Part shown: positions 36,613 to 46,400 of the stretch, one piece after another
Numbering within the stretch: position 1 is the first letter of the stretch
Layout of the letters: each line of letters starts with the position of its first letter
From: Marinomonas algarum
GTDB taxonomy: Bacteria > Pseudomonadota > Gammaproteobacteria > Pseudomonadales > Marinomonadaceae
Assembly (NCBI RefSeq): GCF_020532605.1
Contig: NZ_JAJATW010000018.1
Span: forward strand, 1-64,000
DNA: 64,000 bases
Reading direction: 5' to 3'
Program-made: the position numbers and the translations under genes
Notes under the pieces: generated by a model
The model's input: the letters and a program-made list of their open reading frames with translations, nothing else
Told to the model about the DNA's origin: nothing
Database searches by the model: none

Positions 36613-36907
36613 AAGCCACCTCTTTGAGTAAGCCAATCTCGACCATTTTCGTCAGTTTCTGATCTGGTATGTTAAGCAAATCTTCAGCGAACAGTTTGTA
36701 AGCCTCAAGCAGTTTATTTGGAATCTCTTTCCCTTTCTTAGGCACATCCGCCTTACGCCAACCTGCAATGAAGAACATTCTCTTAGGCAGCAGTTCACCA
36801 TCATGCAAACCAAGAGAGAGCTCTTTAGCGACTTCTGCTATTTTAGAATCGACTATATTGACCGTTTGCATAAAATCTAAAAAGTCATCCGTAACATACA
36901 CTTTCAT
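36605..36907 (-). CDS. RelE/HigB-type toxin
   Basis: This 100-residue protein begins MKVYVTDDFLDFMQ and contains LGLHDGELLPKRMFFIAGWRKADVPKKGKEIPNKLLEAYKLFAEDL, the layout of RelE/HigB relatives annotated from COG4737. Members cleave mRNA at the ribosome. The basic cluster KRMF and RKADVPKKGK could contact RNA. It is the first gene of a two-gene module and is followed by the antitoxin with an 8-base overlap. A 29-base palindrome lies 18 bases upstream of the start. Confidence 0.82.
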   Translation of the reverse strand: MKVYVTDDFLDFMQTVNIVDSKIAEVAKELSLGLHDGELLPKRMFFIAGWRKADVPKKGKEIPNKLLEAYKLFAEDLLNIPDQKLTKMVEIGLLKEVAYE

Positions 36908-36924
36908 TTTTCTGCTTCCATGCT

Positions 36925-36953
36925 AAAACTATAGTAATTATTACTATAGTTTT
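36925..36953. promoter_or_regulatory. Perfect 14-1-14 palindrome: operator of the toxin-antitoxin module
   Basis: AAAACTATAGTAAT, one T, then ATTACTATAGTTTT form a perfect 29-base palindrome 18 bases upstream of the toxin start. It contains TATAGT, which could be the -10 element. Binding by the antitoxin at this site would give autorepression. Confidence 0.8.
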
Positions 36954-37111
36954 GAATCATGTCAAATTAGAATGATTGCTCTATTTTATCCAAAGGCAGG
37001 AAAAGGAAGAAGACTGTCACCAGCATGGTATATTAAAATGCGTTTAACAATGCAGGGGCATCATGAGTCTGTTTTAGGGTCGTAACCATTGATTTTCACG
37101 GAGGCTAGGGG

Positions 37112-38194
37112 TTGGATATTTTTCTCTATACGGTAACAGGTTTGCTTGTTACCACGACGTTATTACCCATATTGCGTCATTCACATTGGTTAGTGCGAGG
37201 CATGGATTTTCCAAGAATGCAGCTCGCTGGTATGGCCACTTTCGTGATGATGCTGCAGTTATTCGTGCTCAATCTCACGGAGCCTCTAACATGGGCTCTT
37301 ATCGCCGTAACAGCGCTGTGTTTGGCCTGGCAACTCTGGTGGATTTTACCTTACACCAGGCTGTGGAAAACAGAAGTTCGAAGCAGTACCGACACTGACA
37401 CCCGCCGACAAATCCGTATTTTAACCGCCAATGTGCTCACATCGAATCGAGACGTCCACAAATTGATTGCCCTGGTAAAAGAGTATCAGCCGGATGTGCT
37501 TGTCACCCTTGAGTCAGATCAGTGGTGGGAAGATCAGTTAAAGCCACTTGAAAAAGACATGCCTGAAACGATCAAATGCCCGTTGGACAATTTGTATGGT
37601 ATGCATGTTTACTCGCGTTTGCCGTTGTATGAAAAAGAGATTTCTTTCTTGGTTGAAGAAGGCGTTCCGTCTATGCACGCATTGTTAGAGTTGGCGACGG
37701 GTGATCAAATACGAATGCATTTTGTTCATCCTGCGCCACCCAGCCCAACGGAAAATACGGAATCTATAGAGCGCGATGCAGAACTTGTGATCGTGGCAAA
37801 AAGTGTGGCGGGCAGTGCTCAACCCATCATAGTCACGGGAGACTTAAACGATGTGGCTTGGTCTCGAACAACGCGTTTATTTCGTAAATTGAGTGGCTTA
37901 CTTGACCCTAGGGTGGGTCGTGGCATGTTCAACACTTTTCATGTGGATTATCCATTACTACGTTGGCCACTGGATCACCTTTTCCACAGCGACCACTTTA
38001 CCCTACAAAACATTCAACGATTACCGTCTATCGGGTCGGATCATTTTCCGTTGCTGTCTTGCTTATCCTTTACGCCCATTAAAGGCAAAGGCCAGGACGG
38101 GTTGGATGCAGACCAAGATGACAAGGACTTTGCGGATTCTATTGCTCGATCACAAAATGTGAGTAAACAAGAAGTACCTGAGCCTGGAGAATAG
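37112..38194 (+). CDS. Membrane-anchored endonuclease/exonuclease/phosphatase family protein
   Basis: This 360-residue protein starts with TTG at 37112, preceded by GGAGG. Three hydrophobic helices (about 2-20, 37-57, 61-80) are followed by an EEP-fold domain (about 100-335) with the motifs LTANVLTSNRD, VLVTLESDQWWE (metal Glu), VTGDLNDVAWS and GSDHFPLL (catalytic Asp-His). The fold includes DNA-repair nucleases, sphingomyelinases and phosphoinositide phosphatases. The active site is expected on one membrane face. The tail after 340 is acidic and polar. The substrate is unknown. Confidence 0.85.
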   Translation: MDIFLYTVTGLLVTTTLLPILRHSHWLVRGMDFPRMQLAGMATFVMMLQLFVLNLTEPLTWALIAVTALCLAWQLWWILPYTRLWKTEVRSSTDTDTRRQIRILTANVLTSNRDVHKLIALVKEYQPDVLVTLESDQWWEDQLKPLEKDMPETIKCPLDNLYGMHVYSRLPLYEKEISFLVEEGVPSMHALLELATGDQIRMHFVHPAPPSPTENTESIERDAELVIVAKSVAGSAQPIIVTGDLNDVAWSRTTRLFRKLSGLLDPRVGRGMFNTFHVDYPLLRWPLDHLFHSDHFTLQNIQRLPSIGSDHFPLLSCLSFTPIKGKGQDGLDADQDDKDFADSIARSQNVSKQEVPEPGE

Positions 38195-38216
38195 ATTGCT
38201 TGCAAGGATTATTCCC

Positions 38217-39023
38217 CTAATGATGATCATTGCGCCTTAGGTGTGCTTCGAAGGCGCGAATCAATAAAGACAGGCTTAAGGTTAATACCAAGTACATAAA
38301 AGCGACGACGTTGTAGGTTTCAAAGAATTGAAAAGTAGAGGAACTGTAGACTTTGCCAAGTTGGGTGATGTCTTGTACACCAAGAGCAGACACTAACGCT
38401 GAGTCTTTGATCATGGCGACGAGGTCGTTACCCAGTGGCGGTAGGATTTTGCGCATGGCTTGCGGCAAAACAATCAGTCGGAAGCGTAGCCAGTTGGATA
38501 ATCCGAGGGCTTTGGCGGCTTCGACTTGCCCTTTACTGACTTCCTGAATACCTGCCCGAAATACTTCAGCGATAAAGGCGCTGTAGCTGATGGCGAGGGC
38601 GATAATAGCACGCCATAACAAGGTGAAATCTCGGGTACGTGCTTTGTCAATCCAGCCCGCTTCGATAGGCATCTGCAGCGCCCAGTTGTAGAGTTTGACC
38701 ATTTCTGGCGCACCGACAAAAGCGATGTAAAACAGCAATACTAAAACAGGCACACCACGAAACACTTCCACATAAAAGCGTGCAAATTCACGAAGAACGC
38801 GATGACGAGAAAACCCTGCTAGTGCGATTAATAGACCTAACAAACTGGCGATAGCAAAGGCGGCAAATGTCACCCCTATTGTTGTCAGCAAGCCCGCACT
38901 TAACGCACTGGCTATGCGTTGGTAGCTTTGCTCGGCGACCATGTTCCACAACAAAACAAGCGCGATAATAATGAGGGTAACGAACCACCAAGGCGTACGT
39001 TCTAGGTTTTTTTTAAAAGGCAT
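38217..39023 (-). CDS. Polar amino-acid ABC transporter permease
   Basis: This 268-residue inner-membrane permease of the HisM/GlnP type has five or six helices (about 12-30, 42-66, 80-104, 144-164, 200-220, 235-258) and the ATPase contact loop EVSKGQVEAAKALGLSNWLRFRLIVLPQA. It follows the binding protein gene by 19 bases. No ATP-binding protein gene is linked, as the next gene is on the opposite strand, so the transporter must use an ATPase encoded elsewhere. Confidence 0.9.
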   Translation of the reverse strand: MPFKKNLERTPWWFVTLIIIALVLLWNMVAEQSYQRIASALSAGLLTTIGVTFAAFAIASLLGLLIALAGFSRHRVLREFARFYVEVFRGVPVLVLLFYIAFVGAPEMVKLYNWALQMPIEAGWIDKARTRDFTLLWRAIIALAISYSAFIAEVFRAGIQEVSKGQVEAAKALGLSNWLRFRLIVLPQAMRKILPPLGNDLVAMIKDSALVSALGVQDITQLGKVYSSSTFQFFETYNVVAFMYLVLTLSLSLLIRAFEAHLRRNDHH

Positions 39024-39042
39024 CGTGGCACTTCAATATCGT

Positions 39043-39852
39043 CTATTGGTTGTAGTCAAAAAACCACTTTTTATTGAGTGCATCCATGGTACCGTCCGCT
39101 TTCATACTTCTAATGGCCGCGTTTATCGGTGCCACTAAATCGGAATCTGGCGTTAAGATAAAACCAAAATCTTCAGACCCTAACGGGCCACCCACGAGCT
39201 TAAAAGCGCCTGGATTCGCACCAATGTAACCACGTGCAGAGGCGGCATCCATTAATACGCTGTCCACATCGCCAGATTTTAGTGCCTGAACAGACGCCCC
39301 GAATGTATCCAGTAGCGTAATACGAGCGTTGTTTTCATCCCCATCTAGAACGTCATAAACCGCGACATAGAAGTTGGTTGTACCCGCCTGAGCACCGAAG
39401 TAGAGGTCATCATTTGCAGCAAACGAGGCGGCATCTGAAAAACGGTCTTCGTCTGCGCGTACCAACATAAACTGTTGAGAGGTCATATAAGGAATCGTGA
39501 AATCAATTTGTTGCGCACGTTCTTCGTTGATGCTGATGCCATCCATACCCACGTCATATTGGCCTTGTTTGACCGCTTGGATCATGGTGTCCCAGCTGCT
39601 CAGGTGCCATTCAATATTGGCATTGAGGCGTTTGCCGATTTCATTCATGGCGTCGTATTCCCAGCCGATGCCTTCTCCGGTTGCAGGGTCGACAAAGTTC
39701 AGTGGCGTGTAGGCGTTTTCGGTGACGGCTAAAATAGTGCGACCTTTTAAATCAGGCAAATCCGCAGCCAAACTGACACTGCTAATAAACAGTGCGGCGA
39801 CCGCTACCAATAATCGGGGAAACGCAGAAACACGTGAAAACAACGAAGTCAT
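39043..39852 (-). CDS. Amino-acid ABC transporter periplasmic binding protein
   Basis: This 269-residue protein has a signal peptide at about 1-29 (LLVAVAALFISSVSLAA-DL) and the SBP family-3 fold: TILAVTENAYTPLNFVDPATGEGIGWEYDAMNEIGKRL, then WDTMIQAVKQGQYDVGMDGISINEERAQQIDFTIPY, the ligand-site block. The retained acidic and aromatic residues are compatible with polar or basic amino acids; the specific ligand is not predictable. It lies directly before the permease and forms an operon with it. The upstream region to 40071 (219 bases) holds no other gene. Confidence 0.9.
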   Translation of the reverse strand: MTSLFSRVSAFPRLLVAVAALFISSVSLAADLPDLKGRTILAVTENAYTPLNFVDPATGEGIGWEYDAMNEIGKRLNANIEWHLSSWDTMIQAVKQGQYDVGMDGISINEERAQQIDFTIPYMTSQQFMLVRADEDRFSDAASFAANDDLYFGAQAGTTNFYVAVYDVLDGDENNARITLLDTFGASVQALKSGDVDSVLMDAASARGYIGANPGAFKLVGGPLGSEDFGFILTPDSDLVAPINAAIRSMKADGTMDALNKKWFFDYNQ

Positions 39853-40071
39853 GGCTTGGCTACCTTATATGGGAAGTTAAGAGTTTAAATACAAAACGTG
39901 AGCAAAAAAACAGGCTGAATTTATTCAATTGGCAGGATTATACAGAGTCACGAAAGACTAGACCATGCCCTCATGTGTCTAGAATATGGCATGTCGAGCC
40001 ATAAACAAGTATATTCTTCAGCTGAATACACTTCGTCGATTCATGAGAGTTAAGACGCAAAAAAGGCCACT

Positions 40072-40953
40072 ATGTCCCAAGCATTCTCCCGAGAGCTTCC
40101 TCCCCATCAGGCATTTCAAACCCATTGCTTAGGGCAAATGGGCGTGGTGTCTTGGTTGTCGCTAAAAGAGGGAGACGCCTCGTTTAATCATGTATCTGGC
40201 ACGGTTGTTATGCCTTCTCAACCGTGGCCGATGGCAGATCATACTCACAACACCAACAATGCGCGCCATGACAGCAGCCCAAGTGGTTTTAATGCCCTTG
40301 TAGCCACGTCGCCAACAGAGGCAAAAAGACCGACAGACACGTCTATTGCGCCAGAAACTATCGCGCCAGAAATGAAAGCGCCTCTGACTCACCACTTGCG
40401 AGAGCAGTTAAATGCTGGGCCAGAGATTATTGTGGAGGATTTGCAGCCGATTGAAGAATTGGCGGTAGACCTTGATATCGTGCCAGAAGTGTCTGCGGAT
40501 CGTCATGTAGTACAGCTTAATATTCGTGCTTATGCGCTCGCAAACACCTTATTAATTCTTAGTGATGTACCTCAGGTGTTTTCTCAGGCAGACGAAGTGG
40601 AACGACTGGCCTTAAAAATGGGACAAGCCTTACTAAAACAACCGATTCAAGAGTGGCAGGGCAGTACCTTTTCATGGCCGGGTGAATTAAAGAACCCACA
40701 CTTTTGGCAACGTACCGATTGGTTATTTGGCGCCATTGAAAGCTATGTTGGCCGCTTGATAAAAGGCTTTCCTCATGCGCCTTTACTGGTACTTGCAGGG
40801 GATAATATTGCACAATTAATAGAAAACCTACCTGCAAACAGCCCCTTAAAACAGTACCCAACCGCGCGTATTGTCAGTTTGTCTGAATTGCATCGTATTC
40901 CTGAACTGCGCAAAGAAGCTTGGCAGATAATGCAAGCCGCGTTCTTTTCGTAA
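40072..40953 (+). CDS. holD: Probable DNA polymerase III psi subunit (HolD), enlarged
   Basis: This 293-residue protein sits immediately before rimI, as holD does in enterobacteria. The N-terminus (HQAFQTHCLGQMGVVSWLSL) resembles the start of E. coli HolD (WQLQQLGITQWSL). The C-terminal half has an alternating core (LLILSDVPQVFSQADEVERLALKMGQAL, PLLVLAGDNIAQLI) and ends PTARIVSLSELHRIPELRKEAWQIMQAAFF, like the C-terminus of psi. E. coli psi is only about 137 residues, so a polar, poorly conserved insertion of roughly 130 residues lies after residue 40. Psi joins the clamp loader to chi and SSB. The assignment rests on synteny and short matches. Confidence 0.5.
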   Translation: MSQAFSRELPPHQAFQTHCLGQMGVVSWLSLKEGDASFNHVSGTVVMPSQPWPMADHTHNTNNARHDSSPSGFNALVATSPTEAKRPTDTSIAPETIAPEMKAPLTHHLREQLNAGPEIIVEDLQPIEELAVDLDIVPEVSADRHVVQLNIRAYALANTLLILSDVPQVFSQADEVERLALKMGQALLKQPIQEWQGSTFSWPGELKNPHFWQRTDWLFGAIESYVGRLIKGFPHAPLLVLAGDNIAQLIENLPANSPLKQYPTARIVSLSELHRIPELRKEAWQIMQAAFFS

Positions 40954-40975
40954 GTGTGTTTTTTATTTGCATGGT

Positions 40976-41482
40976 ATGAGCTCTATGGTGACTTCCTTTT
41001 CTCTGCGACGGGCCACCGTGTCCGATATGCCCTTTGTTATTAAACTAGACACAGAGTCGAACCCCTATCCTTGGGGAGAAAAACTCATCGAAGACGCGTT
41101 TCAGAGTCGCCACAATTGGGTGGTTGAAGCCCTTGTCGACCATAAGAAAACACCGGTTGGCTGGTTGGTCGCAAGCCTAATACTTGATCAGTCTGAATTA
41201 GAATTAATTGTGATAGATTCTGGCGTCCGTAGACAAGGCTTGGCTCGAAGGTTGATGATAACCTGGATGACGGATGTTGCTGAACAAGGGGCAAAAGAGT
41301 ATCTACTAGAAGTGCGTGAATCGAATCTAGGCGCTATCGCACTGTATAAGTCGCTCGGATTTGACCTGGTAGGGCGTCGAAAAAATTATTATGAAGTAAA
41401 ACAAAACGATCAAACGGAGCAAGGTCGCGAGGCGGCCTGCTTATTTACGCGACACACACCATACGAAGCGTGTTTGCGTTAG
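40976..41482 (+). CDS. rimI: Ribosomal protein S18 alanine N-acetyltransferase
   Basis: This 168-residue GNAT enzyme acetylates the N-terminus of ribosomal protein S18. It shows RRATVSDMPFVIKLDTESNPYPWGEKLIEDAF, the RimI opening, then IDSGVRRQGLARRLM, the acetyl-CoA loop (R-x-x-G-x-A/G), and LLEVRESNLGAIALYKSLGFDLVGRRKNYYE, which is highly typical of RimI. The start may be 40976 or 40985 (ATG), as neither has a clear ribosome binding site; a TTG at 40967 is also in frame. It lies 22 bases after the holD-like gene and is followed by yajL. Confidence 0.92.
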   Translation: MSSMVTSFSLRRATVSDMPFVIKLDTESNPYPWGEKLIEDAFQSRHNWVVEALVDHKKTPVGWLVASLILDQSELELIVIDSGVRRQGLARRLMITWMTDVAEQGAKEYLLEVRESNLGAIALYKSLGFDLVGRRKNYYEVKQNDQTEQGREAACLFTRHTPYEACLR

Positions 41483-41506
41483 ACATTATGACTGTAGAGG
41501 TGAAAG

Positions 41507-42058
41507 ATGAGCAAGGTATTGGTTCCTGTTGCGAATGGCAATGAAGACATTGAAACGATCACCATTATTGATGTATTGCGTCGTGGCGGTGTTGACGTCA
41601 CGGTAGCGAGTATCCACGAAACTAAACAAATCACCATGGCGAACGGCACAAAAGTCGAAAGTGATGTCCTATTGACGGATGTGGCTGAGCAATTGTTTGA
41701 CGCTGTGGTGTTACCTGGCGGCATGCCAGGGGCAGAGCATTTGCGTGATTGTAAGTTGCTTATTGAGATGTTGGAAAAACACGATGTGCAAGACGCCTTA
41801 TTGGCTGCAATTTGTGCATCGCCGGCGGTGGTGTTCGGGACTCACGGCTTTGTCATGGACAAACAAGCGACCTGTTATCCAGGGTTTGAGTCTGGTTTAA
41901 CCGGTGCTGAATACATGGCCAATGAACCTGTCGTGATGGACGACAACATCCTAACGGGCAAAGGCCCAGCGACGGCGATGATTTTTGCTTTAACCGTATT
42001 AGGCAATTTAAAAGGTTATGAAACCACGCAAAGCGTAGCAGACGGTTTGCTTTGTTAG
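41507..42058 (+). CDS. yajL: DJ-1/PfpI family protein, YajL
   Basis: This 183-residue protein has the DJ-1 fold. The active cysteine is C103 in AAICASPAVVF (nucleophile elbow), with the Glu in GNEDIETI near residue 13-16, and GGMPGAEHL at 71-79. YajL is a chaperone and covalent-repair type protein linked to oxidative stress; the exact in vivo reaction is debated. It follows rimI by 24 bases. A terminator hairpin is found about 60 bases after its stop. Confidence 0.92.
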   Translation: MSKVLVPVANGNEDIETITIIDVLRRGGVDVTVASIHETKQITMANGTKVESDVLLTDVAEQLFDAVVLPGGMPGAEHLRDCKLLIEMLEKHDVQDALLAAICASPAVVFGTHGFVMDKQATCYPGFESGLTGAEYMANEPVVMDDNILTGKGPATAMIFALTVLGNLKGYETTQSVADGLLC

Positions 42059-42118
42059 ATCTCGTCACCTTCAAACTGTTATCTGGTTCGATTAATTATT
42101 CCTGACTAATAAGTCAAG

Positions 42119-42146
42119 AAAAAATGCAGGCAAACCTTGCATTTTT
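42119..42146. terminator. Intrinsic terminator after yajL
   Basis: An AT-rich stem pairs AAAAATGCAGG with CCTTGCATTTTT (one bulged T) around a CAAA loop, giving T-runs on both sides. It probably ends the rimI-yajL transcript. Confidence 0.7.
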
Positions 42147-42268
42147 ACCTGTTTTCGCGGCAATTCGGTGGACGCAAAACTGGGATAAGAGTAGAATTAG
42201 GCAGATTTTTTGAACGCGAGATTCATTGGTTACTGATCATTGAATAAACGGCAAAAACGCAATTTCCT

Positions 42269-42305
42269 AAAAGCGAGATGAGCCGCCGGTTTATCTCGCT
42301 TTTTT
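42269..42305 (+). terminator. Terminator/attenuator-like hairpin just before carA
   Basis: A perfect 11-base stem (AAAAGCGAGAT pairing with ATCTCGCTTTT) with a 13-base loop is followed by further T residues. It ends only 33 bases before the carA start and 210 bases after yajL, which already has its own terminator. It may therefore attenuate carAB in response to pyrimidine or arginine supply. No leader peptide is evident. Confidence 0.65.
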
Positions 42306-42337
42306 GCAACCTGAAAGGCTCTAAATGGGAGGTTCCT

Positions 42338-43468
42338 TTGGCAACATCAGCGATTCTGGCTCTGGAAGACGGCACAATTTTTAAAGGGGTGTCGATCGGA
42401 GCGGATGGCTCCTCAACAGCCGAGGTAGTGTTTAATACCTCGATGACTGGTTATCAAGAAATTCTTACTGATCCTTCCTATGCTCGACAAATGGTCACCT
42501 TGACCTATCCCCACATCGGGAACACCGGCGTCAATTCTGAAGATGAAGAATCCAACCAAGTATGGTGTGAAGGCCTGATCATCCGCGATCTTCCTTTGAC
42601 CGCAAGCAGCTGGCGTTCAGAAGAATCGTTAGATGCTTACTTGAAGCGCAAAGGCGTGGTTGGCATTGCGGATATCGACACTCGCAAACTAACGCGTATT
42701 TTACGTGAAAAAGGTGCGCAAGCAGGCTGCATCATGGCGGGTGATAATATCGACGAAGCAGCGGCTATTGCGGCGGCGAAAGGTTTTCCAGGTTTAAAAG
42801 GCATGGATTTAGCCAAAGAAGTGACCGTGAAAACCGCTTATGAATGGACGGAATCCACTTGGGATCTTGTGAAAGGCCATACAACGCCTGAATCTTTTGA
42901 TTTCCATGTCGTTGCTTACGACTTTGGGGTAAAGAGCAATATCTTGCGCATGCTGGTTGAGCGCGGTTGCCGTTTAACAGTTGTACCGGCACAAACGCCA
43001 GCAAAAGACGTGCTAGCAATGAACCCAGATGGTGTTTTCCTTTCAAATGGTCCAGGCGATCCAGAGCCTTGTGATTACGCGATCCAAGCCATTAAAGAAA
43101 TTCTAGAAACAGACACGCCTGTGTTTGGTATCTGTCTCGGTCATCAATTGTTGGCATTGGCATCGGGCGCGAAAACTAAGAAGATGAAATTTGGTCATCA
43201 TGGCGCTAACCATCCTGTTCAAGCGATTGAAAAAGGCACCGTGATGATTACCAGTCAGAACCACGGTTTTGCGGTAGACGAAGATACCTTGCCAGCGAAT
43301 CTTGCGATGACGCACAAATCTTTATTTGATGGTTCATTACAAGGGATCAGTCGTACCGATAAGAGTGCGTTCAGCTTCCAAGGTCACCCAGAAGCGAGCC
43401 CGGGTCCACACGATGTTGCCCCTCTGTTTGACCAGTTCATTGAAAACATCAAAGCATCCAAAGCCTAA
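42338..43468 (+). CDS. carA: Carbamoyl-phosphate synthase small (glutaminase) subunit
   Basis: This 376-residue subunit releases ammonia from glutamine for carbamoyl phosphate, a precursor of arginine and pyrimidines. The start is TTG at 42338, with GGGAGG at correct distance and [15 protein letters not shown] at the expected N-terminus; a longer frame beginning at 42278 would read through the hairpin loop. The glutaminase triad region is clear: [20 protein letters not shown] (Cys nucleophile) and [12 protein letters not shown] (His, Glu). It precedes carB by 24 bases. Confidence 0.95.
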   Translation: MATSAILALEDGTIFKGVSIGADGSSTAEVVFNTSMTGYQEILTDPSYARQMVTLTYPHIGNTGVNSEDEESNQVWCEGLIIRDLPLTASSWRSEESLDAYLKRKGVVGIADIDTRKLTRILREKGAQAGCIMAGDNIDEAAAIAAAKGFPGLKGMDLAKEVTVKTAYEWTESTWDLVKGHTTPESFDFHVVAYDFGVKSNILRMLVERGCRLTVVPAQTPAKDVLAMNPDGVFLSNGPGDPEPCDYAIQAIKEILETDTPVFGICLGHQLLALASGAKTKKMKFGHHGANHPVQAIEKGTVMITSQNHGFAVDEDTLPANLAMTHKSLFDGSLQGISRTDKSAFSFQGHPEASPGPHDVAPLFDQFIENIKASKA

Positions 43469-43492
43469 ACGAGAGAAGCGGAGCAAAATACT

Positions 43493-46400
43493 ATGCCAAA
43501 GCGTACTGACATAAAAAGCGTCTTGATTTTAGGTGCTGGCCCGATCGTCATTGGTCAGGCTTGTGAATTTGATTATTCTGGCGCGCAAGCGTGTAAAGCC
43601 CTTCGTGAAGAAGGTTTCCGTGTGATCCTGGTGAACTCTAACCCAGCGACCATCATGACCGACCCCGTCATGGCCGACGCGACTTACATCGAGCCAATCG
43701 AATGGCAAACCGTTGAGAAAATCATCGAGAAAGAACGCCCTGATGCGGTTCTACCGACAATGGGCGGACAAACGGCGTTGAATTGTGCTCTTGACCTTGA
43801 GCGTCACGGCGTACTTGAAAAATACAATGTTGAAATGATCGGTGCGACCGCCGATGCCATCGACAAAGCGGAAGACCGTAACCGTTTTGATCAAGCGATG
43901 AAGGCCATTGGTCTTGAGTGTCCTCGTGCTGGCATCGCGCACAGCATGGAAGAAGCGTTGAAAGTACAATCGGAACTGGGTTTCCCTTGTATCATTCGTC
44001 CTTCTTTCACCATGGGCGGCACCGGTGGCGGTATCGCATACAACATGGAAGAGTTTGAAGAAATCTGTACGCGTGGTTTGGACCTGTCTCCTACCAACGA
44101 ATTGCTGATCGATGAGTCGTTAATCGGTTGGAAAGAGTACGAGATGGAAGTTGTCCGCGACAAAAAAGACAACTGCATCATCGTTTGTGCGATTGAAAAC
44201 TTCGACGCCATGGGCGTTCACACCGGTGACTCCATCACAGTGGCACCGGCACAAACTCTGACAGACAAAGAATATCAGATCATGCGTAACGCCTCTTTGG
44301 CGGTATTGCGTGAGATTGGCGTTGAAACAGGCGGTTCGAACGTTCAGTTTGGTATGGACCCGAAAACAGGTCGTCTTGTGGTCATCGAGATGAACCCTCG
44401 CGTGTCTCGTTCTTCTGCTTTGGCGTCGAAAGCGACCGGTTTCCCGATTGCAAAAATCGCCGCGAAATTGGCCATCGGTTACACACTGGACGAATTGCAA
44501 AATGACATCACAGGTGGCCAAACGCCAGCGAGCTTCGAGCCAGCAATCGACTACGTGGTAACGAAAATCCCTCGTTTCACCTTTGAAAAATTCCCGACCG
44601 CCAACGATCGTTTGACCACGCAGATGAAATCTGTAGGCGAAGTGATGGCGATCGGCCGTACTTTCCAAGAGTCTTTGCAAAAAGCCTTACGCGGTTTGGA
44701 AGTCGGCGCCGACGGTTTCAATCCTCAGTTGGACTTCTCGGAAGAAAACAGCAAAGAGAAATTGGCTTACGAACTGCAAACACCAGGTTCTGATCGTATT
44801 TGGTACATTGGTGATGCCTTCCGTTCTGGTATGACAGTCGACGAATTATATGCGGCTACCGGTGTTGATCATTGGTTCTTGGTACAAATTGAAGATTTGA
44901 TCAAAGAAGAGTTGGCGTTGGCAGACAAAGGCCTTGTTGACTTAACCTACGATGTCATTCGTCGTCTAAAACGCAAAGGCTTCTCTGACTCACGTCTTGC
45001 AAGCTTGTTGAGTGTGACAGAAAAGTCCATGCGCGAGCGTCGTTATTTGATGAATGTGCATCCAGTCTACAAGCGTGTTGATACTTGTGCGGCGGAATTT
45101 GCCACTAACACGGCGTACATGTATTCCACTTATGAAGAAGAGTGTGAAGCTGCGCCAACAGATCGTGAAAAAGTCATCATTCTTGGTGGTGGCCCGAACC
45201 GCATCGGTCAAGGTATCGAGTTTGATTACTGCTGTGTACACGCGGCCTTGGGTCTTCGTGAAGACGGCTATGAAACCATCATGGTGAACTGTAACCCTGA
45301 GACAGTGTCTACCGATTACGATACGTCGGATCGTTTGTACTTCGAGCCAGTAACGCTGGAAGACGTGCTTGAAATCGTTCGTAAAGAAAAACCAACCGGT
45401 GTCATTGTGCAGTTTGGTGGTCAAACGCCACTGAAAATTGCTCGTGCCCTACAAAACGAAGGTGTGCCTATCATTGGTACCACACCTGAGTCGATTGACC
45501 GTGCTGAAGACCGTGAGCGTTTCCAAAGCATGATCCAGCGTTTGGGTTACAAGCAGCCACATAATGCGACGGTTCGTAGCGTTGAACAAGCCGCTGCGAA
45601 AGCCGCTGTTATTGGTTACCCGTTAGTGGTTCGTCCATCCTATGTACTGGGTGGCCGCGCAATGGAAATTGTTTATAACGAAAAAGAACTGATGCGTTAC
45701 ATGACGACTGCGGTAAAAGTGTCGAATGACAGCCCTGTGTTGTTGGATCACTTCCTAAATGCGGCAATTGAGATCGACATCGACTGTGTCAGCGATGGCC
45801 ATCAAGTGGTGATCGGCGGCATTATGCAGCACATCGAACAAGCGGGTGTTCACTCCGGTGACTCGGCGTGTTCTTTGCCTCCTTATTCTCTGTCGCAAGA
45901 AGTGCAAGACGATATTCGTGAGATGATCAAAAACATGGCGCTGGAATTGGGCGTTATCGGTTTGATGAATACACAACTTGCGGTACAAGACGGTGAAATC
46001 TACGTGATTGAGGTTAACCCTCGTGCGTCGCGTACTGTGCCATTTGTGTCTAAGTGTATCGGTCGTTCTTTGGCGCAAATTGCAGCCTTGGTGATGGCGG
46101 GTAAAACACTGGAAGAGCTCGGTTTCACGAAAGAAATCATTCCTTCTTACTACAGTGTGAAAGAAGCGGTTTTCCCATTCAATAAGTTCCAAGGCGTCGA
46201 TCCGATTCTTGGGCCTGAAATGAAATCTACCGGTGAGGTCATGGGTGTCGGCGATACGTTCGCAGAAGCCTTTGGTAAAGCGATGTTGGGTGGCGGTACT
46301 GTTTTGCCAACGTCTGGTTGTGCCTTTATCAGTGTTCGTGATATGGACAAAGAAGGTGCGGTAGGAGTAGCGAGTCGTTTGGCTGAGTTGGGCTTTGCGA

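Noticed and set aside
37112-38194. The EEP-family protein as the Crc protein
   Set aside because: Crc is a soluble exonuclease-III-like protein; this one has three N-terminal membrane helices and EEP motifs of another subgroup.
40005-40040. Palindrome TTCAGCTGAA as an ArgR site
   Set aside because: The half-sites are in the wrong orientation for an ARG box (TGAAT...ATTCA).
42220-42255. ATTCA...TGAAT pair before carA as ArgR box
   Set aside because: Orientation and spacing do not match the ARG box consensus.
42278-42337. Longer CarA start at 42278
   Set aside because: It would begin inside the hairpin and add 20 residues not seen in CarA; the TTG at 42338 has a strong ribosome binding site.
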